A stretch of 64,000 nt of DNA from an uncultured Saprospiraceae bacterium (GTDB lineage: Bacteria; Bacteroidota; Bacteroidia; Chitinophagales; Saprospiraceae). Shown piece after piece: positions 35,359 to 42,966 of the stretch. The stretch is from the NCBI GenBank assembly GCA_937872385.1, contig CALMSO010000072.1, forward strand, positions 88,262-152,261, written 5' to 3'. A model generated the notes under the pieces. The model was given only the letters and a program-made list of their open reading frames with translations, had not been told where the DNA came from and did not search any database. Made by a program: the position numbers and the translations under genes. Position 1 is the first letter of the stretch; each line of letters begins with the position of its first letter.

Positions 35359-36816
35359 TTACATCAACTGAAACTCAGGCCGCCGCACCAAATGATCGAG
35401 CAGCAGTGCCGTTTGAACCGGGGCGGTTTCCCAAGCGAGGCTCCAGCTACCATCCTCGAAGTAGTGATTCGGAATTTCTGCTTTAAAAGCCATCGTGGCG
35501 CGGTCGTAGTCTTCTGGAAGTTGCATTCCGTTCGGGAAAAAGTGATTTACAAGCACTTCAGTGATGTATTCCGCATCGTTGGAATTGTTCGACAGGTCGG
35601 CGGCCAGCGCGCGCAGTTGCTCCGGATGGTTTTGAAAGAGCGTAAACAATATAAAGCGCAAAGCCTGCCAGCGGCCGGTGAGGGTATTGCTGTTCACCCA
35701 GGTGCGGTCGCCTTGCCAGCCAGCCACGTCTATAGGATTGAATAAATCTTGCCCAAGTTCAGAGGAGAGGTAGAGCAATCCATCGAGTTCCGTATCGCCC
35801 CAGGGTATTTGGAAGTTGCCCTCGCGCAGCAGGGTGAGCATGGTTTCGAGTGGACTTTTGACCAATACACCGATGTGCACATCATCGAAAAAATGTTCGC
35901 TTTTGAACAGCACCCGCAGCACCGGCAGCAGCTCGAAATCATGGGTTAAGAAAATATCCGCCAATTCGGCAACGATTGCTTCGTCCACTTGCGGACTGAC
36001 GAAAGCGCGATACAACTTCCGGCAGATGTGCTGCGCTACTAATTCGCCACGCTCCTCGAAGAGCAATCGGTGTACATCGTCGTAGCCCCAGTTGCCAGTG
36101 CGCCCGAAAATAGTTTTCTGACCTGGATCAAAAAATGCCGGTACAAAAGCAATTTCGCCGCAGAGCGTTTGCTGTGTGATGCCATTCCAGCCGGTGAGGG
36201 CACGAGCGGTTTGCACAATATCCTGCTGGGTGTAGCCATTGTCGCGGCCCAAGGTGAAGAGTTCGTAGAGTTCGCGCGCGTAGTTTTCGTTGGGGTTGAA
36301 GCGGGTATTCTGCACGCCATTGAGAAAAACGAGCATGGCCGGGCTCTTGCCTATTTCATAGACGAAATCCCGGAAATTGCCCAAGGCGTATTGTTGCAGC
36401 AGTTTGTGATATTGATACATCCACGAAGGGCAGAAATAGCTGTCGAGGCGTGTGACGAAGTGATTGTGCCAAAACAGCGCCAGTTTTTCGCGGACGCCAT
36501 TGGTCAGCATCTCAAGTACCCAGCGGCGGCGCCATTGAAAAATGTGCTCGATCGCCATTTCCTGATTTGCGTAGCGCGAAATATCCCAGTAAGCCCATTC
36601 TGGCTCCGGCGAGGTAGGCAAGGCCGCAGCAGTATTCAGCAAGGTATCTACCAATGCGCCAGGGGCTTGTGCCAGCGCGGCATTCACCTCCGCAAACCCA
36701 GCTCCGAAGCCGAGGCGGCGGTACAAATGAGTGACCCGGCGTTTGTCCCAGGGGGCACCTGTGGCAGGTGTATAAGGCGCGAGCGTGCCGGCAATGCAAT
36801 TGGACGGGGCGATCAT
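35359..36816 (-). CDS. DUF1800 family protein
   Basis: 485 residues matching DUF1800: VTHLYRRLGFGAGFAEVNAAL near the N-terminus, then the family core WHNHFVTR, LLQQYALGNFRDFVYEIGKSPAMLVFLNG, PNENYARELYELFTLGRD-x-GYTQQDIVQTARALTGW, and a C-terminal segment with the conserved Trp. No signal peptide was recognised at this start, although its partner has a Tat signal. DUF1800/DUF1501 pairs are widespread in Bacteroidota and Planctomycetes and probably form a secreted complex; the activity is unknown. It is the first gene of the pair. Confidence 0.9.
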   Translation of the reverse strand: MIAPSNCIAGTLAPYTPATGAPWDKRRVTHLYRRLGFGAGFAEVNAALAQAPGALVDTLLNTAAALPTSPEPEWAYWDISRYANQEMAIEHIFQWRRRWVLEMLTNGVREKLALFWHNHFVTRLDSYFCPSWMYQYHKLLQQYALGNFRDFVYEIGKSPAMLVFLNGVQNTRFNPNENYARELYELFTLGRDNGYTQQDIVQTARALTGWNGITQQTLCGEIAFVPAFFDPGQKTIFGRTGNWGYDDVHRLLFEERGELVAQHICRKLYRAFVSPQVDEAIVAELADIFLTHDFELLPVLRVLFKSEHFFDDVHIGVLVKSPLETMLTLLREGNFQIPWGDTELDGLLYLSSELGQDLFNPIDVAGWQGDRTWVNSNTLTGRWQALRFILFTLFQNHPEQLRALAADLSNNSNDAEYITEVLVNHFFPNGMQLPEDYDRATMAFKAEIPNHYFEDGSWSLAWETAPVQTALLLDHLVRRPEFQLM

Positions 36817-37142
36817 AGGCAGACCAATTTTCGGGATTAGAAGATGACATTATTACAAAAAACGAATATTTTTCCGCATCCGGTATTTTGGACGAACAAA
36901 ATCAACGAAGGTTTAAAATTGCCGATCCAATGCGCGCTGTGCAATTGGCTACTCGTAGTTCGCAGGATTAAAAAACGGAGAGGATATTGTTGTTTATTAA
37001 AACGGGTATTTTTTAAAAAATTGGTAATCAGAATTTTAAAACAGACAAAACTAAGCCTGTTTGGGCACTCATTTTCAAAAATCACCCATTAGTATGAGAA
37101 AGCCCAAATTATTAGCCCTTAATTTTGAAAGAAAAACAACTT
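36817..37142. other. Intergenic region between divergent genes
   Basis: 326 bp without a gene. TAATTTTG at 37120-37127 is a -7-like box 15 bp before the secreted-protein ATG, but no matching -33 element is evident. Nothing else stands out. Confidence 0.4.
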
Positions 37143-37592
37143 ATGAAAACAACCCATTGGGCGATTTCAGTCATTTTAATGATGACCATCGTCAGTCTCA
37201 GCACTATGCAAAGCCAAACCTACGAAGGAGGCAATACGTATTATCCGAATGGCACGAGCTATTTGTCCAACGCCACGGCTACAGGCGGGCAAGGCCCAGC
37301 AGTATTAGGACCGCCGCGTGAAGATGGTAGCCAAGAAGGCGTTGATTGTGATGAGAACCCCAAACGGTGCAAGGAACTACTCGAAGAAGCTGCCGACGAT
37401 GCCGCCGAGGGAAGCGGAGAGAGCGCGAACATCGCTGCGTCATTGCCAGCGCCGCTAAGGGCAGAATGGCGGGAGTACCAGCAAAAATTGAAGATCAGAA
37501 TGGGTGTCTGGCAGAAAGCCAACAACAAGTGGACGTATGTGAAAGACCCACGCAAGTGGGCAGTCCAGGTGGCTGCATCGTGGGGAAGATAA
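37143..37592 (+). CDS. Small secreted protein of unknown function
   Basis: 149 residues from the ATG at 37143. The N-terminus MKTTHWAISVILMMTIVSLS...QSQ is a signal peptide. The mature part is hydrophilic: a Gly/Asn/Thr/Tyr-rich start, an acidic patch (DCDENPKRCKELLEEAADDAAEGSGES) with two Cys that may form a disulfide, and a basic Trp-containing end. No family is recognised. It is an isolated gene followed by a hairpin. Similarity to named proteins would have to be searched with a profile method. Confidence 0.6.
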   Translation: MKTTHWAISVILMMTIVSLSTMQSQTYEGGNTYYPNGTSYLSNATATGGQGPAVLGPPREDGSQEGVDCDENPKRCKELLEEAADDAAEGSGESANIAASLPAPLRAEWREYQQKLKIRMGVWQKANNKWTYVKDPRKWAVQVAASWGR

Positions 37593-37618
37593 TCTCGCAG
37601 GGCATCTGATGTACTGAA

Positions 37619-37678
37619 GCCGAATCAAGTGCGCGCAATAGCCTTTCGCAAGGTCTGAAATGCCTCATTTGATTCGGC
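37619..37678. terminator. Stem-loop with terminator-like tail
   Basis: A perfect 10-bp stem GCCGAATCAA / TTGATTCGGC with a long loop of about 40 bases that contains a second small hairpin, followed by ATTTTCATTT. It lies between two convergent genes. Confidence 0.5.
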
Positions 37679-37726
37679 ATTTTCATTTCTGTCGAATCTC
37701 TTCGACGCTTCGGTGGTAATGCGCAA

Positions 37727-38230
37727 TTAACGCAGCCGGCAGCGGATGAAATCGGTGAGTTCTTCTAATTCATGGAGGGTTTTGATTGCCAGTTCGTACA
37801 TCTGCTCAAAGTTGGCGTGCATCTGGCGGGCGTCGCGCGGCAGGTCTTCTATGGATTTTACCTTGAAAACATGGCAGGTGTGTAGGCTTTCGATGACGGT
37901 ACGCAGCTCGTCGGTGCGCTTGCGATAGTCTTCAAGTACTTCGGTTTCCTCATCTATTTCGGCCCGGAAGGTGATTTGCGCTTCGAGATAATCGGCTTCG
38001 CGGGTGAGGTCTTTTTGGGTAAAATCAGTGATGGATACGCCAAAGATGTGCGCTAATTTCAAAAGGTTGCAGATTTTTGGCTCGGCTGTCCCGTTTTCGT
38101 AGGAGGCAATGTTGCCCCGGTTCAAGCCGATACGCTGCGCCAACTCTTCTTGGCTGATATTCAGCTTCTTACGAAGAAGTCGAATATTTTGATGCAAATA
38201 ATTAACCGTAATACCATTCAAAACTTCCAT
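37727..38230 (-). CDS. XRE-family HTH transcriptional regulator
   Basis: About 167 residues from the ATG at 38230; the upstream in-frame extension is Cys/Lys-rich and unlikely. A Cro/CI-type helix-turn-helix occupies residues 12-66 (IRLLRKKLNISQEELAQRIGLNRGNIASYENGTAEPKICNLLKLAHIFGVS). A C-terminal helical region of about 100 residues, heptad-like and charged, probably dimerises. The target is unknown. It is divergent from the sigma factor gene across 272 bp. Confidence 0.88.
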   Translation of the reverse strand: MEVLNGITVNYLHQNIRLLRKKLNISQEELAQRIGLNRGNIASYENGTAEPKICNLLKLAHIFGVSITDFTQKDLTREADYLEAQITFRAEIDEETEVLEDYRKRTDELRTVIESLHTCHVFKVKSIEDLPRDARQMHANFEQMYELAIKTLHELEELTDFIRCRLR

Positions 38231-38424
38231 ACTTTTCCGCTTTTTTCCTGCTTTTACTCGACAAACACAATATTTCTGCCGACAAACGTTTGATTTTATA
38301 TACAAGAAACACAGCCGTTTGGTTTTGGTTTGTTAAAATATTTAACAATTTTTACGAATGCGGATAAAAAGTGTCTGCTTTACGGCAAATTCTTACGAAA
38401 ATTTAGTCTAAATAGGTAATATTA

Positions 38425-38456
38425 TTTGCAAAAATGAGAGAATCCTTTTATTTTTG
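38425..38456 (+). promoter_or_regulatory. Promoter for the ECF sigma factor gene
   Basis: TTTG at 38425-38428, a 20-bp spacer, then TATTTTTG at 38449-38456, an exact Bacteroidota pattern. The ATG lies 47 bp downstream of the -7 box. Confidence 0.6.
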
Positions 38457-38502
38457 TAAATAATAATTACAAACAGAACTATCCATCATAAAATCACCGA
38501 CA

Positions 38503-39030
38503 ATGCTATACGCCATTCATCAAAATCAGGTATCCGATCAACTCGATCGTATCAGTAATGCCCTGCGCGCCTTCTCCCTCAAGCTCACCGGCAACAATGT
38601 GGATGCGGAGGATTTGTATCAGGATACTGCCGTTCGTATCATTACTAATGCTGACAAATACAATCCGGGCACTAATTTCAAAGCATGGGCGGTCACCATC
38701 ATGCGCAATATTTTTATCAATAACTACCGCAAGAAAGTGCGCCGCAATATGATCATTGACCAAACGCCGAACAATTATTACCTGAATTCAGGTGACAAAT
38801 CGGTGGACAATGACGGCGAAACCAATGTGACTTTTAATGAATTGATGGCGCTGGTGGATACGCTGCCTGAGGATTTTAAAAAGCCCTTCATTATGGCTTA
38901 TGAAGGCTACAAATACGAGGAAATCGCCGAGGAGTTAGGCTCGCCGCTGGGCACTATCAAAAGCCGGATTTTCTTTGCGCGCAAAAAATTGCAAAAACTC
39001 TACGAAGAAAGCTACCGCGAGCGGGCCTAA
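38503..39030 (+). CDS. ECF-type RNA polymerase sigma-70 factor
   Basis: 175 residues. Region 2 (about 20-85) has LKLTGNNVDAEDLYQDTAVRII and FKAWAVTIMRNIFINNYRKK; region 4 (about 112-165) has LPEDFKKPFIMAYEGYKYEEIAEELGSPLGTIKSRIFFARKKL, an HTH for the -35 element. It directs RNA polymerase to a regulon that cannot be named. No anti-sigma factor follows, which is unusual for a cell-envelope ECF factor and suggests control by its own promoter or a distant partner. A convergent terminator follows. Confidence 0.93.
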   Translation: MLYAIHQNQVSDQLDRISNALRAFSLKLTGNNVDAEDLYQDTAVRIITNADKYNPGTNFKAWAVTIMRNIFINNYRKKVRRNMIIDQTPNNYYLNSGDKSVDNDGETNVTFNELMALVDTLPEDFKKPFIMAYEGYKYEEIAEELGSPLGTIKSRIFFARKKLQKLYEESYRERA

Positions 39031-39063
39031 GCTTGCACAAAGTTATTTTCTGCCAATAAAAGC

Positions 39064-39097
39064 CATCGGGCAAATCCATTTCCGGGTTTGCCCGATG
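39064..39097. terminator. Bidirectional terminator
   Basis: A perfect 11-bp stem CATCGGGCAAA / TTTGCCCGATG between convergent genes. On the minus strand it is followed by GGCTTTTATT, so it probably serves the DUF202 operon best. Confidence 0.75.
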
Positions 39098-39105
39098 TGC
39101 ATTTA

Positions 39106-39513
39106 TCATTCCTCGTTTTTTTTGCTGTTGCGTTTTGCCGGCTGCTCGCCAGCATCTGGTACGAACACCGAAACATGTTGGTCGCTGCTATCGGCTGCAT
39201 CATCTTTGTCGTAAGCGCGATGGATGCGTCGGGCCACGACGTAGTAATTCACCAAACCGCCGACCATGATAATTGCCCCAAAAATCATCAGGACTGTGGC
39301 CATGAAGATGTAATCAGGACTATCTTTCTTGAATTCGATAATGGCTAAAGCCGTAACAATCAACGATAGTCCGGTGCGAAAAAAAGCCAAAAAGGTGCGT
39401 TGATTGGCTAAGCGCGTACGGTCAATAGCCAGCGTATCGCGCAGAATGAGCGCTTGCTTTTCAGGTTGTACTTTCTTTCGATACCAACGTGTTCGCTTTG
39501 TGCCCAACATCAT
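39106..39513 (-). CDS. DUF202 family small membrane protein
   Basis: 135 residues. It matches DUF202 with LANQRTFLAFFRTGLSLIV at the first membrane helix and a second pair of helices around YIFMATVLMIFGAIIMVGGLVNYYVV. The C-terminal 40 residues are hydrophilic and Asp/Lys-rich. Family members are small, two- to three-helix membrane proteins of unknown function. The first 53 bp overlap the end of the carbonic anhydrase gene in another frame, indicating tight translational coupling and a possible role in the same bicarbonate system. Confidence 0.85.
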   Translation of the reverse strand: MMLGTKRTRWYRKKVQPEKQALILRDTLAIDRTRLANQRTFLAFFRTGLSLIVTALAIIEFKKDSPDYIFMATVLMIFGAIIMVGGLVNYYVVARRIHRAYDKDDAADSSDQHVSVFVPDAGEQPAKRNSKKNEE

Positions 39514-40120
39514 GTGTGTTTTGTAATAATTCGGCTGCTAATACCTTGATGGCACCCGTTGAAAAATCATAGACCCAGGCGTGTACTTCCGGCGGCCTGC
39601 CTTGTCGCATGGCTTTTCTATAAACGGAGGTTTGTCGCAAATTATGCGCCTGCGTAAGTACGTTGAGTTCCACTAGGCGATCGAACCGGGCGCGCTCGTC
39701 CGTTATAGCGTTCAAGGCTGCCCGATGAGTAGCCATCACATCCTTGATATTGCCCAACCAGTTGTCTATCAAATCATGACTACACTCAGATTGCATGGCT
39801 GCGTGCACGCCCCCGCAGCCGTAGTGCCCATATATGATGATGTGCTTTACCTGAAGCACTTCTACGGCGTATTGCAATACAGACAGAAAATTCAAATCGC
39901 TGTGCGACACGAGATTGGCAATATTGCGATGCACAAACACTTCGCCTAAGTCGGCACCGATTACTACACTCGGCGATACGCGGCTGTCTGAGCAGCCCAG
40001 CAGCAAGGCCGCCGGGTGCTGCCCTTCACCGAGGGTACTGAAATACGCGGGAAAGTCTGCCTGTTTTTGCGTAGCCCAAGCGCGGTTGTACGCGAGGTAT
40101 TTTTCAATGACGGCGTCCAT
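39461..40120 (-). CDS. Beta-class carbonic anhydrase
   Basis: 219 residues. The zinc ligands are Cys43 in CSDSR, His99 and Cys102 in HYGCGG, with Asp45 and Arg47 completing the catalytic dyad. It interconverts CO2 and bicarbonate in the cytoplasm. Its start overlaps the end of the SulP gene by 17 bp and its end overlaps the DUF202 gene by 53 bp. This arrangement implies that the SulP protein transports bicarbonate and that the anhydrase converts it or keeps it supplied. Confidence 0.95.
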   Translation of the reverse strand: MDAVIEKYLAYNRAWATQKQADFPAYFSTLGEGQHPAALLLGCSDSRVSPSVVIGADLGEVFVHRNIANLVSHSDLNFLSVLQYAVEVLQVKHIIIYGHYGCGGVHAAMQSECSHDLIDNWLGNIKDVMATHRAALNAITDERARFDRLVELNVLTQAHNLRQTSVYRKAMRQGRPPEVHAWVYDFSTGAIKVLAAELLQNTHDVGHKANTLVSKESTT

Positions 40121-41864
40121 CGGCTCCTACATTGGTTTGTAGTGTATAAGCACGGTGCGGATGTTGGTTTTGCCGGGCGGCTTCGTCCCGGTCGTAGTGA
40201 TCCATTGCGTCTTGCACACTCATGAAAAAATTATCTTCTCCAATATATTCTAATAAATGAGCCTTGACCATGGCATCGCGCAGGGGGCCTTTTACAGTTG
40301 CAAAATAAACGGCTATGCCTTTTCCTTTCGTATCGCTGACAAAGTCGTGCAATGCGTGTAATGCACTGCTATCCAATTTATTAATTGCTACGGCATCTAT
40401 TACAATAGCTTTGAGGGCAGTGCCTTTTTTCACCATCAAGTCTTCGAGGGTTTCTTTAAAATAAGCGATATTAGCAAAGTATAGTTGCGCATCAAACCGA
40501 AAAATCAGTACATCGGGGCGCACTTCGAGGTGTTCGGCGTCAAATCTGCCCACATTTCGATAATAATTCGTTCCCTTCACCCGCCCCAGTACCGCTGCAT
40601 GTGGCCGCGTCGTTTGATAAACCACCATTGCCAATGATAGGGTCACGCCCACGAGAATACCTTCCTCAATGCCCAGCGTGAGGGTCGCTACAAACGTAGC
40701 CATGAGCATCCAAAAATCGGCTCTATTCACCCGCCACAGGTGCACCGGCTCTTTGAAGTCTATCAAACCAAACACCGCCACCATGATGACCGAGGCTAAA
40801 ATTGCCTGCGGCAAATAATAAAACAAAGGCGTGAGGAAAAGCAACGTAAGCAAAATGAGCGCCGCACTGATGATAGAGGCCATGCCAGTTTTGGCACCCG
40901 CCTGGTCGTTTACCGCTGTGCGCGAGAAGCCGCCTGTGACCGGAAATGCTTGCAAAAAAGCCCCACCGAGATTAGCTGCGCCCAATGCGATCAACTCCTG
41001 GTTGGATACCACTTTGTAGTTTTTGTGCCGAGCCTGAATGGCTTTGGCCACCGCAATACTTTCCATAAAACTCACCAAAGCAATGGCTACGGCTACCGGC
41101 ATCAGCGTACGAAAGCTTTCTATGCTCAGCATCGGCACGGAAAAGGACGGCAGCCCGCTGGGTACTTCTCCTACAATTTTCACACCGCTATCGGCCAGCC
41201 CGAATCCCCACACCGCCAGTATGCCAAATACCACCGCCAGCAAGGGCCCCGGAATGGATTTATTGATTTTTTTGATGCCTTTTATAATGAGAATGCCGCC
41301 TATACCGATGGCAAAGGTGGTCAGATGTACCTCGCCGATTTGCCGAAAGGCAGCGATCAGAATTTGGTGCACATGGTGCCCCCCCGGCAGATTGATGCCC
41401 AGCAAATGTTTGAGTTGGCTCAGCCCAATGATCAGCGCCGCCGCCGAGGTAAAACCGCTCACTACCGGATGCGATAGAAAATTGACCAAAAACCCCAAGC
41501 GGAAAACACCCAGCAAAAACTGGATCAGCCCGACAAAGAAAGCCAGCGTAATCGCCAGCGCAATATAAGTCTCGGTGCCTGCCTCAGCCAATGCCCCAAT
41601 ACCAGCCGCAGTCAGCAAAGATACCATAGCTACCGGCCCTACCGCCAACTGCCGCGAAGTACCCAGTAAGGCGTAAATAACCAACGGCACGGTGGATGCG
41701 TACAAACCATAAATCGGCGGCATACCGGCAATCATAGCGTAAGCCATCCCCTGCGGTATGAGCATCACGCCTACCGTGAGGCCCGCCGACAGGTCGCCCT
41801 TTAGGTCCTTGCGATGATAATGAGGCAGCCAATCAAGTGCTGGCAAAAAGGATCGAAGATTCAT
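40104..41864 (-). CDS. SulP-family anion permease (probable bicarbonate transporter)
   Basis: About 586 residues from the ATG at 41864, which starts MNLRSFLPALDWL. The SulP membrane domain has 10-14 helices with LSAGLTVGVMLIPQGMAYAMIAGMPPIYGLYAS as the conserved signature and GPVAMVSLL. A cytoplasmic STAS domain follows at about residue 440 to the end (VLIFRFDAQLYFANIAYFKETL, VIDAVAINKLDSSALHAL). The family moves sulfate, bicarbonate or other anions. The translationally coupled carbonic anhydrase favours bicarbonate, as in BicA-like systems. The fit with other anions is not excluded. Confidence 0.92.
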   Translation of the reverse strand: MNLRSFLPALDWLPHYHRKDLKGDLSAGLTVGVMLIPQGMAYAMIAGMPPIYGLYASTVPLVIYALLGTSRQLAVGPVAMVSLLTAAGIGALAEAGTETYIALAITLAFFVGLIQFLLGVFRLGFLVNFLSHPVVSGFTSAAALIIGLSQLKHLLGINLPGGHHVHQILIAAFRQIGEVHLTTFAIGIGGILIIKGIKKINKSIPGPLLAVVFGILAVWGFGLADSGVKIVGEVPSGLPSFSVPMLSIESFRTLMPVAVAIALVSFMESIAVAKAIQARHKNYKVVSNQELIALGAANLGGAFLQAFPVTGGFSRTAVNDQAGAKTGMASIISAALILLTLLFLTPLFYYLPQAILASVIMVAVFGLIDFKEPVHLWRVNRADFWMLMATFVATLTLGIEEGILVGVTLSLAMVVYQTTRPHAAVLGRVKGTNYYRNVGRFDAEHLEVRPDVLIFRFDAQLYFANIAYFKETLEDLMVKKGTALKAIVIDAVAINKLDSSALHALHDFVSDTKGKGIAVYFATVKGPLRDAMVKAHLLEYIGEDNFFMSVQDAMDHYDRDEAARQNQHPHRAYTLQTNVGADGRRH

Positions 41865-41880
41865 GCAAACAAAATTTTTG

Positions 41881-41909
41881 CAAAGATACGCGCCCGCACT
41901 GGTAACAAA
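41881..41909 (-). promoter_or_regulatory. Candidate promoter for the SulP operon
   Basis: On the minus strand, TTTG (41906-41909) and, 17 bp on, TATCTTTG (41881-41888). The ATG at 41864 would have a leader of about 10 nt. Confidence 0.5.
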
Positions 41910-41939
41910 CAGTGACAATCATCACGCGGAGCCAAGCTT

Positions 41940-41988
41940 GTACCGGCGGCTTTAGCCGCCGACCTGCGGCGACTGAAGTCGCCGGTAC
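41940..41988. repeat. Nested palindrome (REP/cruciform-like)
   Basis: 49 bp framed by GTAC at each end. Two adjacent perfect hairpins, CGGCGGCT-TT-AGCCGCCG and CGGCGACT-GA-AGTCGCCG, lie inside, and the outer bases (GTACCGGCG / CGCCGGTAC) can also pair. It lies in the upstream region of the SulP operon, beyond its promoter. Confidence 0.75.
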
Positions 41989-42263
41989 TACTCGCGTAGT
42001 AGCGCCCGCACCCGCGCGCCCTTCTGCGAAGGGATGAGTCGCCACCATTGCCAATACAAATTATCCAAAAATCCGGCGTTACCAGCTAATTGTTAAAAAT
42101 AAGAAAAACGTAGCAAAATTACCAATACAAAAAAGGGAACCCGATCTGAGCAGATTCCCCCTGTTGCTGATGATGGTATTTTCGAGAATAACCGGCCCAT
42201 AGCGAGCCGCACCAAAATGTACGTTCTATCTTACTAAAATCGGTAGTCGGCAGCGCGCGACAA

Positions 42264-42521
42264 TCAAATGGTTTTGATGCCTCTGACGAGCAGCGAAATG
42301 TCGTTTTTGAGCGCTTCTACAAAACCGCCGGTAATGTCGAAAACTAACTTTTTGCCAGCTTCGTTAGCCGTTTCAATGGTGCCGCTTTCCTGATTGTAAA
42401 AGCTGTGTTCGCCTTTGGCAGTTGCGATTTCTACTTGGCCTGCATCGAGCGAAGAGACAATCGAGGCGTGGTTTTCTAATATCTGAAATTGCCCAGCAGT
42501 GCCCGGCACCTTGATGGACAT
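42264..42521 (-). CDS. atpC: F1Fo ATP synthase epsilon subunit, short N-terminus, orphan
   Basis: About 85 residues. It matches the epsilon subunit N-terminal beta domain from KVPGTAGQFQILENHASIVSSLDAGQVEIA through FDITGGFVEALKNDISLL. The first beta strand, normally with L-x-I-x-TP-x-x-x-x-x-x-G, is missing because the ORF begins at MSIKVPG. A TTG two codons earlier adds nothing. The C-terminal helical hairpin is also absent, as in many Bacteroidota. No atpD or other ATP synthase gene is nearby. A -7 promoter box 47 bp upstream supports the short start. It may still assemble, or be a degraded copy. Confidence 0.72.
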   Translation of the reverse strand: MSIKVPGTAGQFQILENHASIVSSLDAGQVEIATAKGEHSFYNQESGTIETANEAGKKLVFDITGGFVEALKNDISLLVRGIKTI

Positions 42522-42567
42522 CGCCAATACGACTTATGCTGAGTCGTTGTTAGGATTTTTCAAATTA

Positions 42568-42575
42568 CAAAAATA
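42568..42575 (-). promoter_or_regulatory. Candidate -7 promoter box for atpC
   Basis: TATTTTTG on the minus strand, an exact TAnnTTTG, 46 bp from the ATG at 42521. No clear -33 TTTG was found at the usual distance. Confidence 0.4.
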
Positions 42576-42966
42576 CGTTATTCATAAATACAATTTTTTG
42601 AGCATAATTCTATACCTGGCGATGTAAATCATTGTTTCAAATGTCTTAGAGCCAAACGCATAATCTTTACTTAAGCGGCGGTAGTGTTCAAACCCGCCAA
42701 AACGCTCTGACACAGCCTAATTTTTCCCTTATACTGCGCCTTTTACGCTTCATCATCTATCGGACGAGGGGTGGTTTGTCACATCTTGATTAAGGGTTTT
42801 TTCCTCATCGAGGGCGTTTGAATGTTTTAAAAAATCTTTTAGTACATGTTTATAATTCAGGTGCATAAGGTAGGAAAATTTTTCAATTTTTCATAATTCA
42901 GAAAGCCTACGCAGGTGTGCGCATGCGCGGTCTCATTTTTTTCTACTGATTTTTAATGAAAAGTGC
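42576..42966. other. Intergenic region, nothing recognised
   Basis: 391 bp without a gene. The sequence GGCGGTAGTGTTCAAACCCGCC near 42675 is a weak inverted repeat, and several T-rich runs occur. No promoter, RNA or repeat family could be assigned. Confidence 0.4.
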
